A stretch of DNA of 45,333 nt from Chitinophagaceae bacterium (lineage in GTDB: Bacteria; Bacteroidota; Bacteroidia; Chitinophagales; Chitinophagaceae): positions 1 through 45,333 of the forward strand of contig CANBQT010000024.1 of assembly GCA_947371755.1 (NCBI GenBank). The letters run 5' to 3'. Positions 15,757 to 24,811 of the stretch are shown one piece after another. The notes beneath the pieces were generated by a model, which made no database searches, was not told where the DNA came from, and was given only the letters and a program-made list of their open reading frames with translations. A program made the translations under genes and the position numbers. Position 1 is the stretch's first letter. The number at the start of each line of letters is the position of its first letter.

Positions 15757-17568
15757 ATGTATCATAAACTTGAAAAAGTTTTAGGACTAACCACACAACC
15801 CTTTGCGATTTTTTCGGCAAATGGCATTTTGCTTTTTCAAAACAAGGTTTTTGAATCTTTTACAGAATTCAATATAGAGGGGATAAATTTTAGCAGATCC
15901 TCTTTCTTATCATTATTATTAGAAAAATCGAAAGGAGATCAACCTGAAGGAAAAATTTTTATACAATCCAATCAAAAAAATTACGAACTAACCATCTCAG
16001 TTGATGAGGCAGATCGTTCCATTTATCTGGTAGGTGATGATATCAGTGAAATAAAATTACAGCAGAAAAGACTGGAAACTATCGGAAACCAATTATATAT
16101 ATTGGTAAACAATAGTGAGCATTGTATGCTGATGGAAGATGAAAATCGTAAGATTGTATTCACCAATCAAAAATTCATCGATCTATTTGGAATTCCTGCA
16201 TCTCCGGAGCAAATGATAGGGGCAGACTGCTCTGAATCTGCTGAACAGAGTAAATCCTTTTTTAAAAATCCAGACCTTTTTGTTTCCAGGATAAATACAT
16301 TATTAAGAAATAGATTACTTCACGAAAAAGAAGTTTTAGAAACAGTAACGAATAAAATTTTAGAAAGGAATTATTATCCCATTTTCATCAATAACAAATA
16401 TCGCGGACATTTATGGACTTATAAGGATGTTACTTCAGAAATCGAATTGAAAAAAGGAATAGAAGTACAACGTAATTTCTACCAGTCGATCTTAAACAAT
16501 ATACCTGCAGATATTGCAGTGTTTGATAAAAACCACACTTATCTCTTTGTAAATAAATACGGCATTAAAAATCCAGAATTGAGAAAGTGGATGATCGGAA
16601 AAAAAGACGAAGATTATGCAACCCTTAGAAACAAACCAAAATCATTGGTTGATATCAGAAGAGCCTATTTTAATGAAGCTCTAGATTCTAAAAATATTGT
16701 TTCCTGGGAAGACGAAATAAAAATCACTGAAAACGAAAGCCAATATGTACTTCGTAATTTTTATCCGATGGTATCGGATAAAGGGGAGATTGAATTAGTA
16801 ATTGGATATGGGATTGATATCACCAATAGAAAAAGAGTTGAAAAACAAATTATCGCCAATCTTGAAAAAGAAAAACAACTTACAGAATCCAAATCAAATT
16901 TCATTACCACAGTTTCGCATGAGATAAGGACTCCACTATCTATTATTAGCCTAAGTGCTGAAGCCATGGAAATGTATAGTGAAACTTTACCTGAGGCCAT
17001 TAAGAAAAAGTTTGAAGGTAAATTGATTCAGATAGAGTCAGAGGTAGAAAGACTAACCAATATCATCAGTGAAGTAATTACCATTGAAAAGATTGAATCT
17101 GGTGCTTTCACATTGATCAAGCAGCCTTTCAATTTCAAAGATTTGATCAAAACACTGGTAGATCGGCAATCTAATATTCAAGAAGATGGAAGAATTGCGT
17201 CGCTAAGAATTAGCGGAAAGGAAGTATTAATTTCTGCTGATAAAATGAAGCTGACCATTGCAATTGATAACATTTTATCAAATGCATTTAAATATTCTCC
17301 CAAAATGCCTGCACCAAAAATTGCAGTTAAATACTATGCCAAAAAATTACAAATAAAAATTTCCGATAACGGCTTGGGTATTCCGGAATCTTACGTTCTA
17401 AAATTGTACAAATTATTTGAACGAGCTGAAAATGTGGCTCACATCAGGGGAACGGGGATTGGTTTATTTTTAGTAAAACAAATCATTGAATTACATCACG
17501 GCAGCATTGAATATTCTGCAAATCCAGAGGGTGGAAGTCTATTCACCATTCATTTGCCTTACAAATAA
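15757..17568 (+). CDS. PAS-domain sensor histidine kinase
   Basis: 603 residues with no obvious membrane segment, so probably cytosolic. Three PAS-like modules can be followed: about 1-100, 110-240 (MLMEDENRKIVFTNQKF) and 245-365 (AVFDKNHTYLFVNK ... YGIDITNRKR), then a coiled coil. HisKA has H388 in VSHEIRTPLS. The HATPase domain shows the N box NILSNAFKYSP, G1 DNGLGIP, F box and G2 GTGIGLFLVK, all intact. It diverges from the receiver-kinase operon and is the natural phosphodonor for those receivers, though pairing is inferred from position. Confidence 0.93.
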   Translation: MYHKLEKVLGLTTQPFAIFSANGILLFQNKVFESFTEFNIEGINFSRSSFLSLLLEKSKGDQPEGKIFIQSNQKNYELTISVDEADRSIYLVGDDISEIKLQQKRLETIGNQLYILVNNSEHCMLMEDENRKIVFTNQKFIDLFGIPASPEQMIGADCSESAEQSKSFFKNPDLFVSRINTLLRNRLLHEKEVLETVTNKILERNYYPIFINNKYRGHLWTYKDVTSEIELKKGIEVQRNFYQSILNNIPADIAVFDKNHTYLFVNKYGIKNPELRKWMIGKKDEDYATLRNKPKSLVDIRRAYFNEALDSKNIVSWEDEIKITENESQYVLRNFYPMVSDKGEIELVIGYGIDITNRKRVEKQIIANLEKEKQLTESKSNFITTVSHEIRTPLSIISLSAEAMEMYSETLPEAIKKKFEGKLIQIESEVERLTNIISEVITIEKIESGAFTLIKQPFNFKDLIKTLVDRQSNIQEDGRIASLRISGKEVLISADKMKLTIAIDNILSNAFKYSPKMPAPKIAVKYYAKKLQIKISDNGLGIPESYVLKLYKLFERAENVAHIRGTGIGLFLVKQIIELHHGSIEYSANPEGGSLFTIHLPYK

Positions 17569-17572
17569 AAAA

Positions 17573-17591
17573 GCCGCCAAATAATGGCGGC
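17573..17591. terminator. Weak terminator-like inverted repeat after the PAS kinase
   Basis: Stem GCCGCCA/TGGCGGC with loop AATAA starts a few bases after the kinase stop. On the plus strand no T tract follows, but the six A before it would be a T tract on the minus strand. It may stabilise the mRNA end or terminate poorly. Confidence 0.4.
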
Positions 17592-17812
17592 CTATAGCAA
17601 GCAAGCTTTGGTTTCCCAATAAATTGGTTTAGAGACTATTACAAGCAATCGTTAGTAGTTTGCTAAAATAATAGTTTCATTTTACACAGCAATGAGTATG
17701 TGTATTTAATACACGTTCAGGAATCTGGATTGAAAAATAGTTGCACATATTTGTTTAAATTATAGCACTGATTTGCTAAACAAAAAACTAACATTATTTT
17801 ATAAAAGAAGAA

Positions 17813-17843
17813 TTTAAAATTCTGAGTTCATTTCTTAGGTTTG
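17813..17843 (+). promoter_or_regulatory. Bacteroidota-type promoter for the outer-membrane barrel gene
   Basis: TTTA (17813-17816), a 19-base spacer and TAGGTTTG (17836-17843), an exact TAnnTTTG -7 box with one mismatch in the -33 TTTG. The ATG follows 17 bases after the -7 box, leaving a short leader of about 11 bases. The rest of 17569-17860 shows no gene. Confidence 0.65.
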
Positions 17844-17860
17844 TACAAAGTCCCTATCCT

Positions 17861-18457
17861 ATGCGTAATGCCCTAGTCATCCTTTCCACATGCTTGCTAT
17901 GCAATTTGTTATCGGCGCAAAATGCTGATACCAATATGGAGAAAGGTACATTCAAAAAAGAAAACATCTTTATTGGTACAGGGATAAATCTGGGTATCGC
18001 CAATAAGTCATTCAACGCAGGTGTTAATCCAGAAATTGGTTATAGCATCACAAAATGGATGGATGCTGGTATCGCTTTAAATCTGAACTATTTTTCTCAA
18101 AACCCTTCCGACTATAGCACCATCAAATACCAAAACTTAAGTTATGGTGCAGGAAGTTTTATAAGGATCTGGCCAGTGAATTTTTTCCATATTCAGGTTC
18201 AGCCAGAATTTAACTGGATCAATTCTACTCAGAAAAACATGTCTAATAGCAGTACATTGAAATATCATTATAGTGCCGGAAGTCTCTTAGTAGGAATAGG
18301 TTACGGTTCGCATTTTATTGGAAACCGCTATTCATACGTAACATTGATGATGGATGTGTTACAGGATAGAAATTCTCCTTATCGTGATCAATATAATGAT
18401 CCCGTACCTGTATTCAAAGCCGGCTTTGGAATGTACCTTAAGCCAAGCAGGAAATAA
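17861..18457 (+). CDS. Small outer-membrane beta-barrel protein
   Basis: 198 residues: a signal peptide ending LLSAQNAD, then eight or so alternating amphipathic strands with aromatic girdles (NIFIGTGINLGIAN, WMDAGIALNLNYF, VKAGFGMYLKP-like end). It resembles the PorT/OmpW-sized barrels common in Bacteroidota and has no enzymatic motif. It would sit in the outer membrane; role unknown. It has its own promoter and its last 20 bases overlap the convergent LOG-family gene. Confidence 0.75.
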   Translation: MRNALVILSTCLLCNLLSAQNADTNMEKGTFKKENIFIGTGINLGIANKSFNAGVNPEIGYSITKWMDAGIALNLNYFSQNPSDYSTIKYQNLSYGAGSFIRIWPVNFFHIQVQPEFNWINSTQKNMSNSSTLKYHYSAGSLLVGIGYGSHFIGNRYSYVTLMMDVLQDRNSPYRDQYNDPVPVFKAGFGMYLKPSRK

Positions 18458-18977
18458 TCTCTTCAGGACTACTGCAAACAATCAGCCTTTCCTGCCATTG
18501 TTCGTATAAAAACCCTTGAACAAACATGGTTTCTATATGCGCAATTAAATGCGTGTAAAACCCATTAGAATTTAATAAAACAATCTTCTTGTTATGAATA
18601 TTGAGGGTGTTCCAGGTTAGCATTTCAAACATTTCATCCAACGTGCCATTACCTCCCGGTAAAATCACAGCAGCATCACATAATTCATACATCATCTTTT
18701 TTCGTATATGCATGTCCTTTACCACAATAAGTTCTGTAATATTCTTGTGTCCGGCTTCCCATTCAATGAGAATTTCAGGAATTACACCTATTACTTTCCC
18801 TCCATTATTCATCACTGAGTTTGCAACTGCTCCCATCAATCCAGAATTTCCACCACCATATACCAGGCTAATATTTTGTTCAGCCATTATTCTTCCCAAT
18901 TGTTCCGCGTGATCTTCAAATAAATGATCCATGCCAGTTTTCGACCCACAAAAAACCGCAAAGCTCTTAACTTCCAT
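18438..18977 (-). CDS. LOG family protein (TIGR00730 Rossmann fold)
   Basis: 179 residues. The family signature PGGNGTLDE is at 107-115, with R92 and K93 (IRKKMMYE) just upstream, the positions used to bind and cleave nucleoside 5'-monophosphates. YGGGNSGLMGAVA at 40-52 is the nucleotide-binding glycine loop. Characterised members are cytokinin riboside 5'-monophosphate phosphoribohydrolases; bacterial ones act as nucleotide or AMP hydrolases. It is divergent from the symporter gene across 77 bases. Confidence 0.92.
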   Translation of the reverse strand: MEVKSFAVFCGSKTGMDHLFEDHAEQLGRIMAEQNISLVYGGGNSGLMGAVANSVMNNGGKVIGVIPEILIEWEAGHKNITELIVVKDMHIRKKMMYELCDAAVILPGGNGTLDEMFEMLTWNTLNIHNKKIVLLNSNGFYTHLIAHIETMFVQGFLYEQWQERLIVCSSPEEIISCLA

Positions 18978-19054
18978 AACCCTAAATTTACACCTGAAAA
19001 TTAGCTGAAATATTTTTACTAGTTTTCAATTTCTTTACAGATAACTTTTAGTGT

Positions 19055-20509
19055 ATGTCGCCATTGCTACTTTTTTCATTTGTGATCATCTATTTCTTAA
19101 TACTATTGGCCGTTGCATGGTTTACAGGAAAAAATAGTACTAATGAATCTTTTTTCATTGGTAATAAAAGCAGTAACTGGATGCTCGTGGCATTTGGAAT
19201 GGTGGGCACCTCATTAAGCGGTGTAACATTTGTGAGCGTACCAGGCAATGTTGCAAAAGAAGGCTTTGCATACTTCCAGGTAACTATCGGATACATTATA
19301 GGATATGCAATGATTGCATATGTGCTTTTACCTCTTTACTATAGATTAAATCTTACTTCCATTTATAATTATTTAATGACTCGCCTTGGTTTTAAATCTT
19401 ACAAAACAGGTGCTTCATTTTTTATTCTTTCAAGAATTCTTGGTGCTACTGCTCGATTATATTTAGTGGTAAACATTTTACAAGACGCTATTCTCAATAG
19501 TTTTGGTATTCCTTTTTGGGCAACTACCCTTATCATTTTATCCATGATCCTTTTATACACATTTGAAGGTGGGGTTAAAACGATTGTGTGGACTGATACC
19601 CTTCAAACAAGTTGTATGCTATTGGGCTTGATTATTTGTGTGATTTATATTTTAAGTGATCTGCATTTGGGATTTGCTGGAAGTTTAGAAGCCATGTCTC
19701 AAAAAGGCTATTCAAAAATTTTCTTCACCGAACCCATGGACCGACTATATTTTGTGAAACAAATCCTAGCAGGGGCATTTATTACGGTAACAATGACCGG
19801 CATGGATCAAGAAATGATGCAAAAAAATATCTCAGTTAAAAATTTGAAAGACTCGCAAAAGAATGTGATCTCAATGTCGCTGGTGCTTGCTTTCTCAATT
19901 TTAATCTTCTTATACTTAGGTGGTTTGCTATATCTATTTGCAGGTCAGCAGGGAGTCACAGAAATCGGCGACAAATTATTTCCAGCCATTGCACTGCATC
20001 ATATGCCGCCATTTGTTTCGGTGATCTTTATCATAGCATTGATTTCTGCTTTATTTCCAAGTGCCGATGGAGCAATTACAGCTCTTACCTCTACCTTTTG
20101 CATCGATATTCTGGGAATTCAAAGGAATAGTGCACTTGCCGATGAAAAGAAGAAAAGGATTCGCCAAAGGGTTCACCTTTTATTCGCATTGGTATTTCTG
20201 GTATTTGTACTCATATTTAAGCAGGTAAATAGTGCCAGTATGATTTCTGTGATTTTAAAAGTAGCCAGCTACACTTATGGGCCAATATTGGGTTTGTTTT
20301 CATTCGGCATCTTATTAAAACGCCAGGTAAGAGACACATTAGTACCCTTTGTTTGTTTGGCGGCGCCATTGGTTTGTTTTTTAATTGATTCTAACCAGGA
20401 TAGCTTGTTAAGAGGTTTTAAATTGGGACCAGAATTGTTAATCATCAATGGTTTGATTACTTTTTTAGGACTTTTGCTGGTATCCAAGCCCCAAACAGTC
20501 AAAGAATAG
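19055..20509 (+). CDS. Sodium:solute symporter family protein
   Basis: 484-residue inner-membrane transporter with about 13 hydrophobic helices. The SSS family pattern is visible: FFIGNKSSNWMLVAFGMVGTS near the N-terminus, with G-T-S-L-S-G around the first broken helix, DTLQTSCMLLG and ITVTMTGMDQEMMQKN in the middle, and SADGAITALTST in the sodium-site helix. The substrate cannot be predicted; this subgroup in Bacteroidota is usually annotated only to family. TAACTTTT at 19042-19049, six bases before the ATG, is a possible -7 box. The O-methyltransferase gene follows after 14 bases. Confidence 0.92.
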   Translation: MSPLLLFSFVIIYFLILLAVAWFTGKNSTNESFFIGNKSSNWMLVAFGMVGTSLSGVTFVSVPGNVAKEGFAYFQVTIGYIIGYAMIAYVLLPLYYRLNLTSIYNYLMTRLGFKSYKTGASFFILSRILGATARLYLVVNILQDAILNSFGIPFWATTLIILSMILLYTFEGGVKTIVWTDTLQTSCMLLGLIICVIYILSDLHLGFAGSLEAMSQKGYSKIFFTEPMDRLYFVKQILAGAFITVTMTGMDQEMMQKNISVKNLKDSQKNVISMSLVLAFSILIFLYLGGLLYLFAGQQGVTEIGDKLFPAIALHHMPPFVSVIFIIALISALFPSADGAITALTSTFCIDILGIQRNSALADEKKKRIRQRVHLLFALVFLVFVLIFKQVNSASMISVILKVASYTYGPILGLFSFGILLKRQVRDTLVPFVCLAAPLVCFLIDSNQDSLLRGFKLGPELLIINGLITFLGLLLVSKPQTVKE

Positions 20510-20523
20510 ATTAATTTCACCCG

Positions 20524-21165
20524 ATGGAATTAGTCCATCCACTAGTAGAAGCATACGCAGAAAAATTTAGTTCGCCCGACAATGCACTTTTAGCGCAAAT
20601 TCAAAGCGAAACCAAAGAGAAGCACCCGCATGCGCATATGTTAAGCAGTGAGATTCAGGGAAAAATGCTGTCTTTTTTAAGCAAGATGATACAGCCCCAG
20701 AAAATCCTCGAAATAGGCAGTTTTACCGGGTATAGTGCACTTTGTTTGGCGGAAGGATTAAGCAATACAGGCGAACTTCATACCATTGAATTAAGACCAG
20801 AAGATGCGGAAACTGCACAGTCAAATTTTAGCAAATCAACTAAGAATAACCAGATACATTTGCACATTGGCAATGCCAAAGACATCATCCCTACCCTTTC
20901 CATGGAATGGGATCTGGTTTTTATTGATGCAGACAAAACGGGATATATCGATTATTACGAATTAGTCGTTCCTAGATTAAGCAAATTTGGCTGGATTATT
21001 GCTGATAATGTTTTATTCCATGGACAGGTAATAGAAACGCCCATTACAGGCAAAAGTGCCAAAGCTATACAGGCATTCAATGAACATGTATTGGCGGATG
21101 AGAGAACGGAACAGGTGTTATTAACCATTAGAGACGGTTTGTTGCTAATTAAAAAGAAGAATTGA
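20524..21165 (+). CDS. SAM-dependent O-methyltransferase (COMT-like)
   Basis: 213 residues with the class I methyltransferase fold: motif I EIGSFTGYSALCLAEGL, motif II acid in HTIELRPEDAETA, and the metal and catalytic segment VFIDADKTGYIDYYE followed by IADNVLFHG. This is the catechol/caffeoyl-CoA type O-methyltransferase family, usually Mg-dependent; the natural substrate is unknown. Second gene of an apparent operon, 14 bases after the symporter, with its TGA overlapping the next ATG by one base. Confidence 0.92.
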   Translation: MELVHPLVEAYAEKFSSPDNALLAQIQSETKEKHPHAHMLSSEIQGKMLSFLSKMIQPQKILEIGSFTGYSALCLAEGLSNTGELHTIELRPEDAETAQSNFSKSTKNNQIHLHIGNAKDIIPTLSMEWDLVFIDADKTGYIDYYELVVPRLSKFGWIIADNVLFHGQVIETPITGKSAKAIQAFNEHVLADERTEQVLLTIRDGLLLIKKKN

Positions 21166-22289
21166 TGAAGCGAATTACGCTATTAATAGTATTAGTAATC
21201 AGCACTACTTTACACGCACAGCGTGAGAGAGCTGAAGCCTATATTAACAAATATAAAGACCTTGCAATTGCAGAAATGCAAAGAACTGGTATTCCAGCAT
21301 CTATCACATTAGCTCAAGGAATATTGGAATCTCAATTTGGAGAAAGTGATCTTGCCGTTCATGCAAATAATCATTTTGGAATAAAATGTAAAACAGAATG
21401 GACAGGTGAAAAAACCTATCACGATGATGACCTAAAAAAAGAATGTTTCAGAGTGTATCCTTCTGCAGAAGAATCATACAAAGACCATTCTAATTTTTTA
21501 ATGACCCGCGACTGGTATGCCTTTCTTTTTAAATTAGAACCAACTGATGACAATGGATGGGCTTATGGTTTAAAGAAAGCTGGATATGCTACCGAAAAAG
21601 ATTATCCCCAACGATTATTAAAACTCATAAACGATTACCAATTACAACAATATAGTTTAGCTGCTTTAGGAAAACCATTAACAGAGATTACCACAAGCAA
21701 TAAAAGAAAACCTACAAATTCTAAAAAGCAGAGAATTATCAACCAAACAGATGCATCCGTTTATGCTAATGAACCTGTAGTTGAAGCAACACCGGTTGTT
21801 ATTAAAAAGTCGATAGAAGCCACCGAACCTGAAGAAAATAATGAACCGGAATTAACTGTAAAAAATCAAGAAAACACTGCATCCACAGTTAAGAGAATTG
21901 ACGCCTACCCAACTACGGTTTTTACGATTAATCATTCCCGAGTGATATATGCAGAGGCTGGGGTTTCGCTCTTAAGTATCGCAAATAACTATGATATTTC
22001 GTTAGGAAAACTAATCGAGTTCAATGAACTTTCTGAATCAGATATTTTAACGACTGATCAATTGATCTTTCTTGAAAAGAAATTAAAAAAAGGTGCTACT
22101 GATTTTCATATTTCAAAAGGAGATGAAACACTTGCCATCATTAGTCAGAAAGAAGGTGTTCGATTAGAAAGTTTATTAGAATATAATAAATTAAAGAAAG
22201 ATGCTGTGTTGCGTGATGGCGATAAAATAAACTTAAGAGCACCTACTACTTTAGTTAACAACAATTCAACAGTTAAACAACCGAAATAA
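21165..22289 (+). CDS. Exported N-acetylglucosaminidase with two LysM domains
   Basis: 374-residue cell-wall hydrolase. Signal peptide 1-19 (ending LHAQ), glucosaminidase domain about 30-165 with the catalytic glutamate E55 in QGILESQFGES and the NNHFGIKCK signature, a low-complexity linker rich in E, T and K (about 180-245), then two LysM modules (about 255-305 and 318-364) that would anchor it to peptidoglycan. It would cleave the glycan backbone in the periplasm for growth or division. Start is ATG 21165, overlapping the preceding stop (TGATG), rather than TTG 21162. Confidence 0.93.
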   Translation: MKRITLLIVLVISTTLHAQRERAEAYINKYKDLAIAEMQRTGIPASITLAQGILESQFGESDLAVHANNHFGIKCKTEWTGEKTYHDDDLKKECFRVYPSAEESYKDHSNFLMTRDWYAFLFKLEPTDDNGWAYGLKKAGYATEKDYPQRLLKLINDYQLQQYSLAALGKPLTEITTSNKRKPTNSKKQRIINQTDASVYANEPVVEATPVVIKKSIEATEPEENNEPELTVKNQENTASTVKRIDAYPTTVFTINHSRVIYAEAGVSLLSIANNYDISLGKLIEFNELSESDILTTDQLIFLEKKLKKGATDFHISKGDETLAIISQKEGVRLESLLEYNKLKKDAVLRDGDKINLRAPTTLVNNNSTVKQPK

Positions 22290-22296
22290 AAATCGC

Positions 22297-22839
22297 ATGG
22301 CTATCATCCACTTGCATAACAAAGCATTTGAACCATATTTATCAGAAAACCAGATCCAAGAAAAAGTAAAAGATTTGGCCGCACAATTGGATGTAGATTA
22401 TGCTGGTAAAAAACCTTTGTTCATTGCAATTTTGAATGGTTCATTCATGTTTGCTGCCGATCTTTTTAAATACCTTACTATTGAAGCAGAGATCTGCTTC
22501 ATAAAACTTGCTTCATATAAAGGAACAAAATCTACAGGACAGGTTATAACAGCCATTGGCCTCGATACAGATATACATCATCGGCATGTAGTAATACTTG
22601 AAGATATTATTGATACAGGAAAAACTATGAATGAGTTTCTTCCACAGCTCCTTAATCAACAACCTGCTTCTTTAAAAGTTGCGATCTTATTACATAAACC
22701 AGAAGCCACTCAATACAAGGTTAACATAGATTATTGCTGCTTTTCAATTCCGAATAAATTTGTGTTAGGCTATGGCTTAGACTATGATGGATACGGAAGG
22801 AATATCAAAGAAATATATCAACTGATAGAAGAAGCATAA
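22297..22839 (+). CDS. hpt: Hypoxanthine phosphoribosyltransferase
   Basis: 180-residue purine salvage enzyme converting hypoxanthine or guanine with PRPP to IMP or GMP. The PRPP-binding motif VVILEDIIDTGKTM is intact, preceded by LNGSFMFAADLFKYL (PPi loop) and followed by FVLGYGLDYDGYGRN, the purine-binding and C-terminal loop. Length is normal. It begins 7 bases after the glucosaminidase stop and ends the four-gene plus-strand cluster at a strong terminator. Confidence 0.95.
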   Translation: MAIIHLHNKAFEPYLSENQIQEKVKDLAAQLDVDYAGKKPLFIAILNGSFMFAADLFKYLTIEAEICFIKLASYKGTKSTGQVITAIGLDTDIHHRHVVILEDIIDTGKTMNEFLPQLLNQQPASLKVAILLHKPEATQYKVNIDYCCFSIPNKFVLGYGLDYDGYGRNIKEIYQLIEEA

Positions 22840-22875
22840 AAAAAGGTCCCAATTTAAAAACTGGGACCTTTTTTT
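22838..22875. terminator. Bidirectional terminator between hpt and dnaJ
   Basis: Stem GGTCCCA/TGGGACC (22845-22851, 22862-22868) with a 10-base A/T-rich loop, flanked by seven A on the left and seven T on the right. It closes both the plus-strand hpt transcript and the convergent grpE-dnaJ transcript. Confidence 0.93.
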
Positions 22876-22881
22876 ATACTA

Positions 22882-24051
22882 TTAGCTGAACGCTTCTCTC
22901 ACTCTATCGAAAAAGCTTTTATCGCTTTTATTCGGATTGGGTTTGAAGTTTTCGCTATGATTTAATTTTTCAAGTATTGCCTTCTCTTCAGAAGAAATAT
23001 GTTGTGGGGTCCAAACATTTACATGAATCAATTGATCCCCTTTACTATAACCCTGTACTTCAGGAAAACCTTTTCCTTTTAAACGAAATATCTTTCCGCT
23101 CTGTGTTCCTGGAGGAATTTTAATTTTTGCTCTACCATCAATGGTGGGTACTTCAACCTGTGTTCCAAATGTGGCATCAGGAAATGAAATATGCAAGTCG
23201 TAGGCTACATTCAAACCATCGCGTTGCAGTTCTGCATGTGCTTCTTCTTCAATCTGAATGATCAGATCTCCATTAGCGCCCCCTCTTTCTCCTGCATTCC
23301 CTTTTCCATTCATACTCAATTGCATACCCTCATGAACACCTGCAGGAATATCAATGCTAATTGTTTCTTCTCCATATACCCTTCCCTCACCTTTACAACT
23401 GGTACATTTAGCAGTTACAGTTGTTCCTTCTCCATTACAGGTAGGGCAAGTTGTAACTGTTTGCATTTGTCCTAAAAATGTATTCGAAACCCTTCTAACC
23501 TGTCCACTACCATTACAGGTATTACAAGTTTGTACACTTCCTTTATCTTTTGCACCGCTTCCAGAACAAGTGGTACAAGTAACGTGTTTTTTTACTTTCA
23601 CATTCTTTGTAACACCCTTGGCCATCTCCTCAAAATTGAGTTTAAGTTTGATGCGCAAATTACTACCTCTTTGTCCCCTTGCTCTTCCTGCGCCACCCCC
23701 CCTGGATCGGCCTCCGCCACCTCCAAAAAAATTGCTGAACATATCGTCTCCGAATATATCTCCAAATTGACTGAAGATATCATCGGTATTCATTCCTCCA
23801 CCAAAGCCACTGCCACCTCCGGTACCAGGGCCAAATGCGGCATGACCATATCGATCATACTTTGCTCTCTTATCTGCATCACTTAATATTTCATAAGCGC
23901 TAGCTGCTTCCTTAAATTTTTCTTCGGCTTCTTTATCGCCAGGGTTGCGATCTGGATGAAATTGCATGGCCACTTTTCGATAAGCTTTTTTTATCTCATC
24001 TGCAGTAGCTGATTTGCTTACGCCCAGTATTTCATAAAAGTCTCTTTTCAT
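22882..24051 (-). CDS. dnaJ: Chaperone protein DnaJ
   Basis: 389-residue Hsp40 co-chaperone that delivers substrates to DnaK and stimulates its ATPase. J domain at 1-70 with the HPD motif ([10 protein letters not shown]), a long Gly/Phe-rich region (about 72-130, [10 protein letters not shown] ... GGGGRSRGG), then four CxxCxGxG zinc motifs ([32 protein letters not shown]) and the C-terminal peptide-binding domains. Full length and intact. It follows grpE by 17 bases, an operon; dnaK is not in the window. Confidence 0.97.
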   Translation of the reverse strand: MKRDFYEILGVSKSATADEIKKAYRKVAMQFHPDRNPGDKEAEEKFKEAASAYEILSDADKRAKYDRYGHAAFGPGTGGGSGFGGGMNTDDIFSQFGDIFGDDMFSNFFGGGGGRSRGGGAGRARGQRGSNLRIKLKLNFEEMAKGVTKNVKVKKHVTCTTCSGSGAKDKGSVQTCNTCNGSGQVRRVSNTFLGQMQTVTTCPTCNGEGTTVTAKCTSCKGEGRVYGEETISIDIPAGVHEGMQLSMNGKGNAGERGGANGDLIIQIEEEAHAELQRDGLNVAYDLHISFPDATFGTQVEVPTIDGRAKIKIPPGTQSGKIFRLKGKGFPEVQGYSKGDQLIHVNVWTPQHISSEEKAILEKLNHSENFKPNPNKSDKSFFDRVREAFS

Positions 24052-24068
24052 GTGCTATTTAGTATGCA

Positions 24069-24632
24069 TTAATTACCAACCACCACTTTGGCAAAACGTA
24101 TCAATTTATCATTTAAGTAATACCCTTTCATTACTTCATCCAAAATTTTGCCTTTCAGCTCTGGTTTCGGTGCAGGTATTTCTGTGATTGCTTCGTGCTT
24201 TTCTACATCAAACTCTGTATGTATACTTTCCATCGCTTTTACGCCCTTGCTTTGAAGGGTTGAACGAATTTTGTTGAATACAAGTTGCACACCTTCTTTT
24301 TGAACTGCAATATCAGCATTTGAATTCAATTGCTTTTCTGCTCTATCACAATCATCCAATACGTCAAGCAAAGACACAATTACGTCTTTACCTGCAGTTT
24401 GTATCAGTTCTAAACGTTCTTTGGCTGTTCTTCTTCTGAAATTATCAAATTCGGCCATCAATCGTAAATACTTATCCTTCTGCTCTTGCAATTCCAGTTG
24501 TAATTTAACCAATTCCGAATCTTCTCCAATTGGTTCGTTCAGTTTGGAAGTACCGGCTGCATTTTCGTCAGTATTGATATCAATTTGTTCGTTTTCGGCG
24601 TTCTGCTGCACCACTTTTTCTTCTTGAGTCAT
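24069..24632 (-). CDS. grpE: Nucleotide exchange factor GrpE
   Basis: 187 residues. An acidic, disordered N-terminus (about 1-38) is followed by a long coiled-coil helix (QLELQEQKDKYLRLMAEFDN) with the family motif AEFDNFRRRTAKE, and a C-terminal beta domain ending GYYLNDKLIRFAKVVVG. GrpE releases ADP from DnaK. First gene of the grpE-dnaJ operon. Upstream on the minus strand TTGGCA and TATAGA occur 15 bases apart, but this is not the Bacteroidota consensus and I do not call it. Confidence 0.96.
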   Translation of the reverse strand: MTQEEKVVQQNAENEQIDINTDENAAGTSKLNEPIGEDSELVKLQLELQEQKDKYLRLMAEFDNFRRRTAKERLELIQTAGKDVIVSLLDVLDDCDRAEKQLNSNADIAVQKEGVQLVFNKIRSTLQSKGVKAMESIHTEFDVEKHEAITEIPAPKPELKGKILDEVMKGYYLNDKLIRFAKVVVGN

Positions 24633-24776
24633 AAAAAAACATTGTTCTATACTTTGTCAAAAATTTTGCCAAGCAAAGGAAAGGGAAAAAATGACAGGGA
24701 AAATGTACCTGAGAAGTAATTCGGGCATAAAACACACTTAATTTGACAGAAGTCTCTTTAACAAGTGAAAGGCTAA

Positions 24777-24807
24777 TTGGACTAGCTAGCTCATTGACCT
24801 ATATTTG
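24777..24807 (+). promoter_or_regulatory. Strong Bacteroidota-type promoter, near-leaderless, for the rRNA methyltransferase
   Basis: TTGG (24777-24780), a 19-base spacer and the exact -7 box TATATTTG (24800-24807). The ATG at 24812 begins only 4 bases after the box, so transcription should start at or almost at the A of ATG. This also rules out the longer reading from 24743. Confidence 0.65.
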
Positions 24808-24811
24808 CCCA

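Noticed and set aside
23354..23886. Two overlapping plus-strand frames inside dnaJ
   Set aside because: Shadows of the Gly-rich and Cys-rich DnaJ coding sequence, rich in P, L and C as expected from the complement; DnaJ motifs are intact.
24640..24700. Sigma-70-like TTGGCA/TATAGA pair upstream of grpE (minus strand)
   Set aside because: Spacing is 15 bases and this is not the promoter type of this phylum; I could not support it as a heat-shock element either.
24743..24811. Longer start for the RlmI-type methyltransferase
   Set aside because: It would place an excellent promoter inside coding sequence, and homologues begin MTKVxLRKKI.
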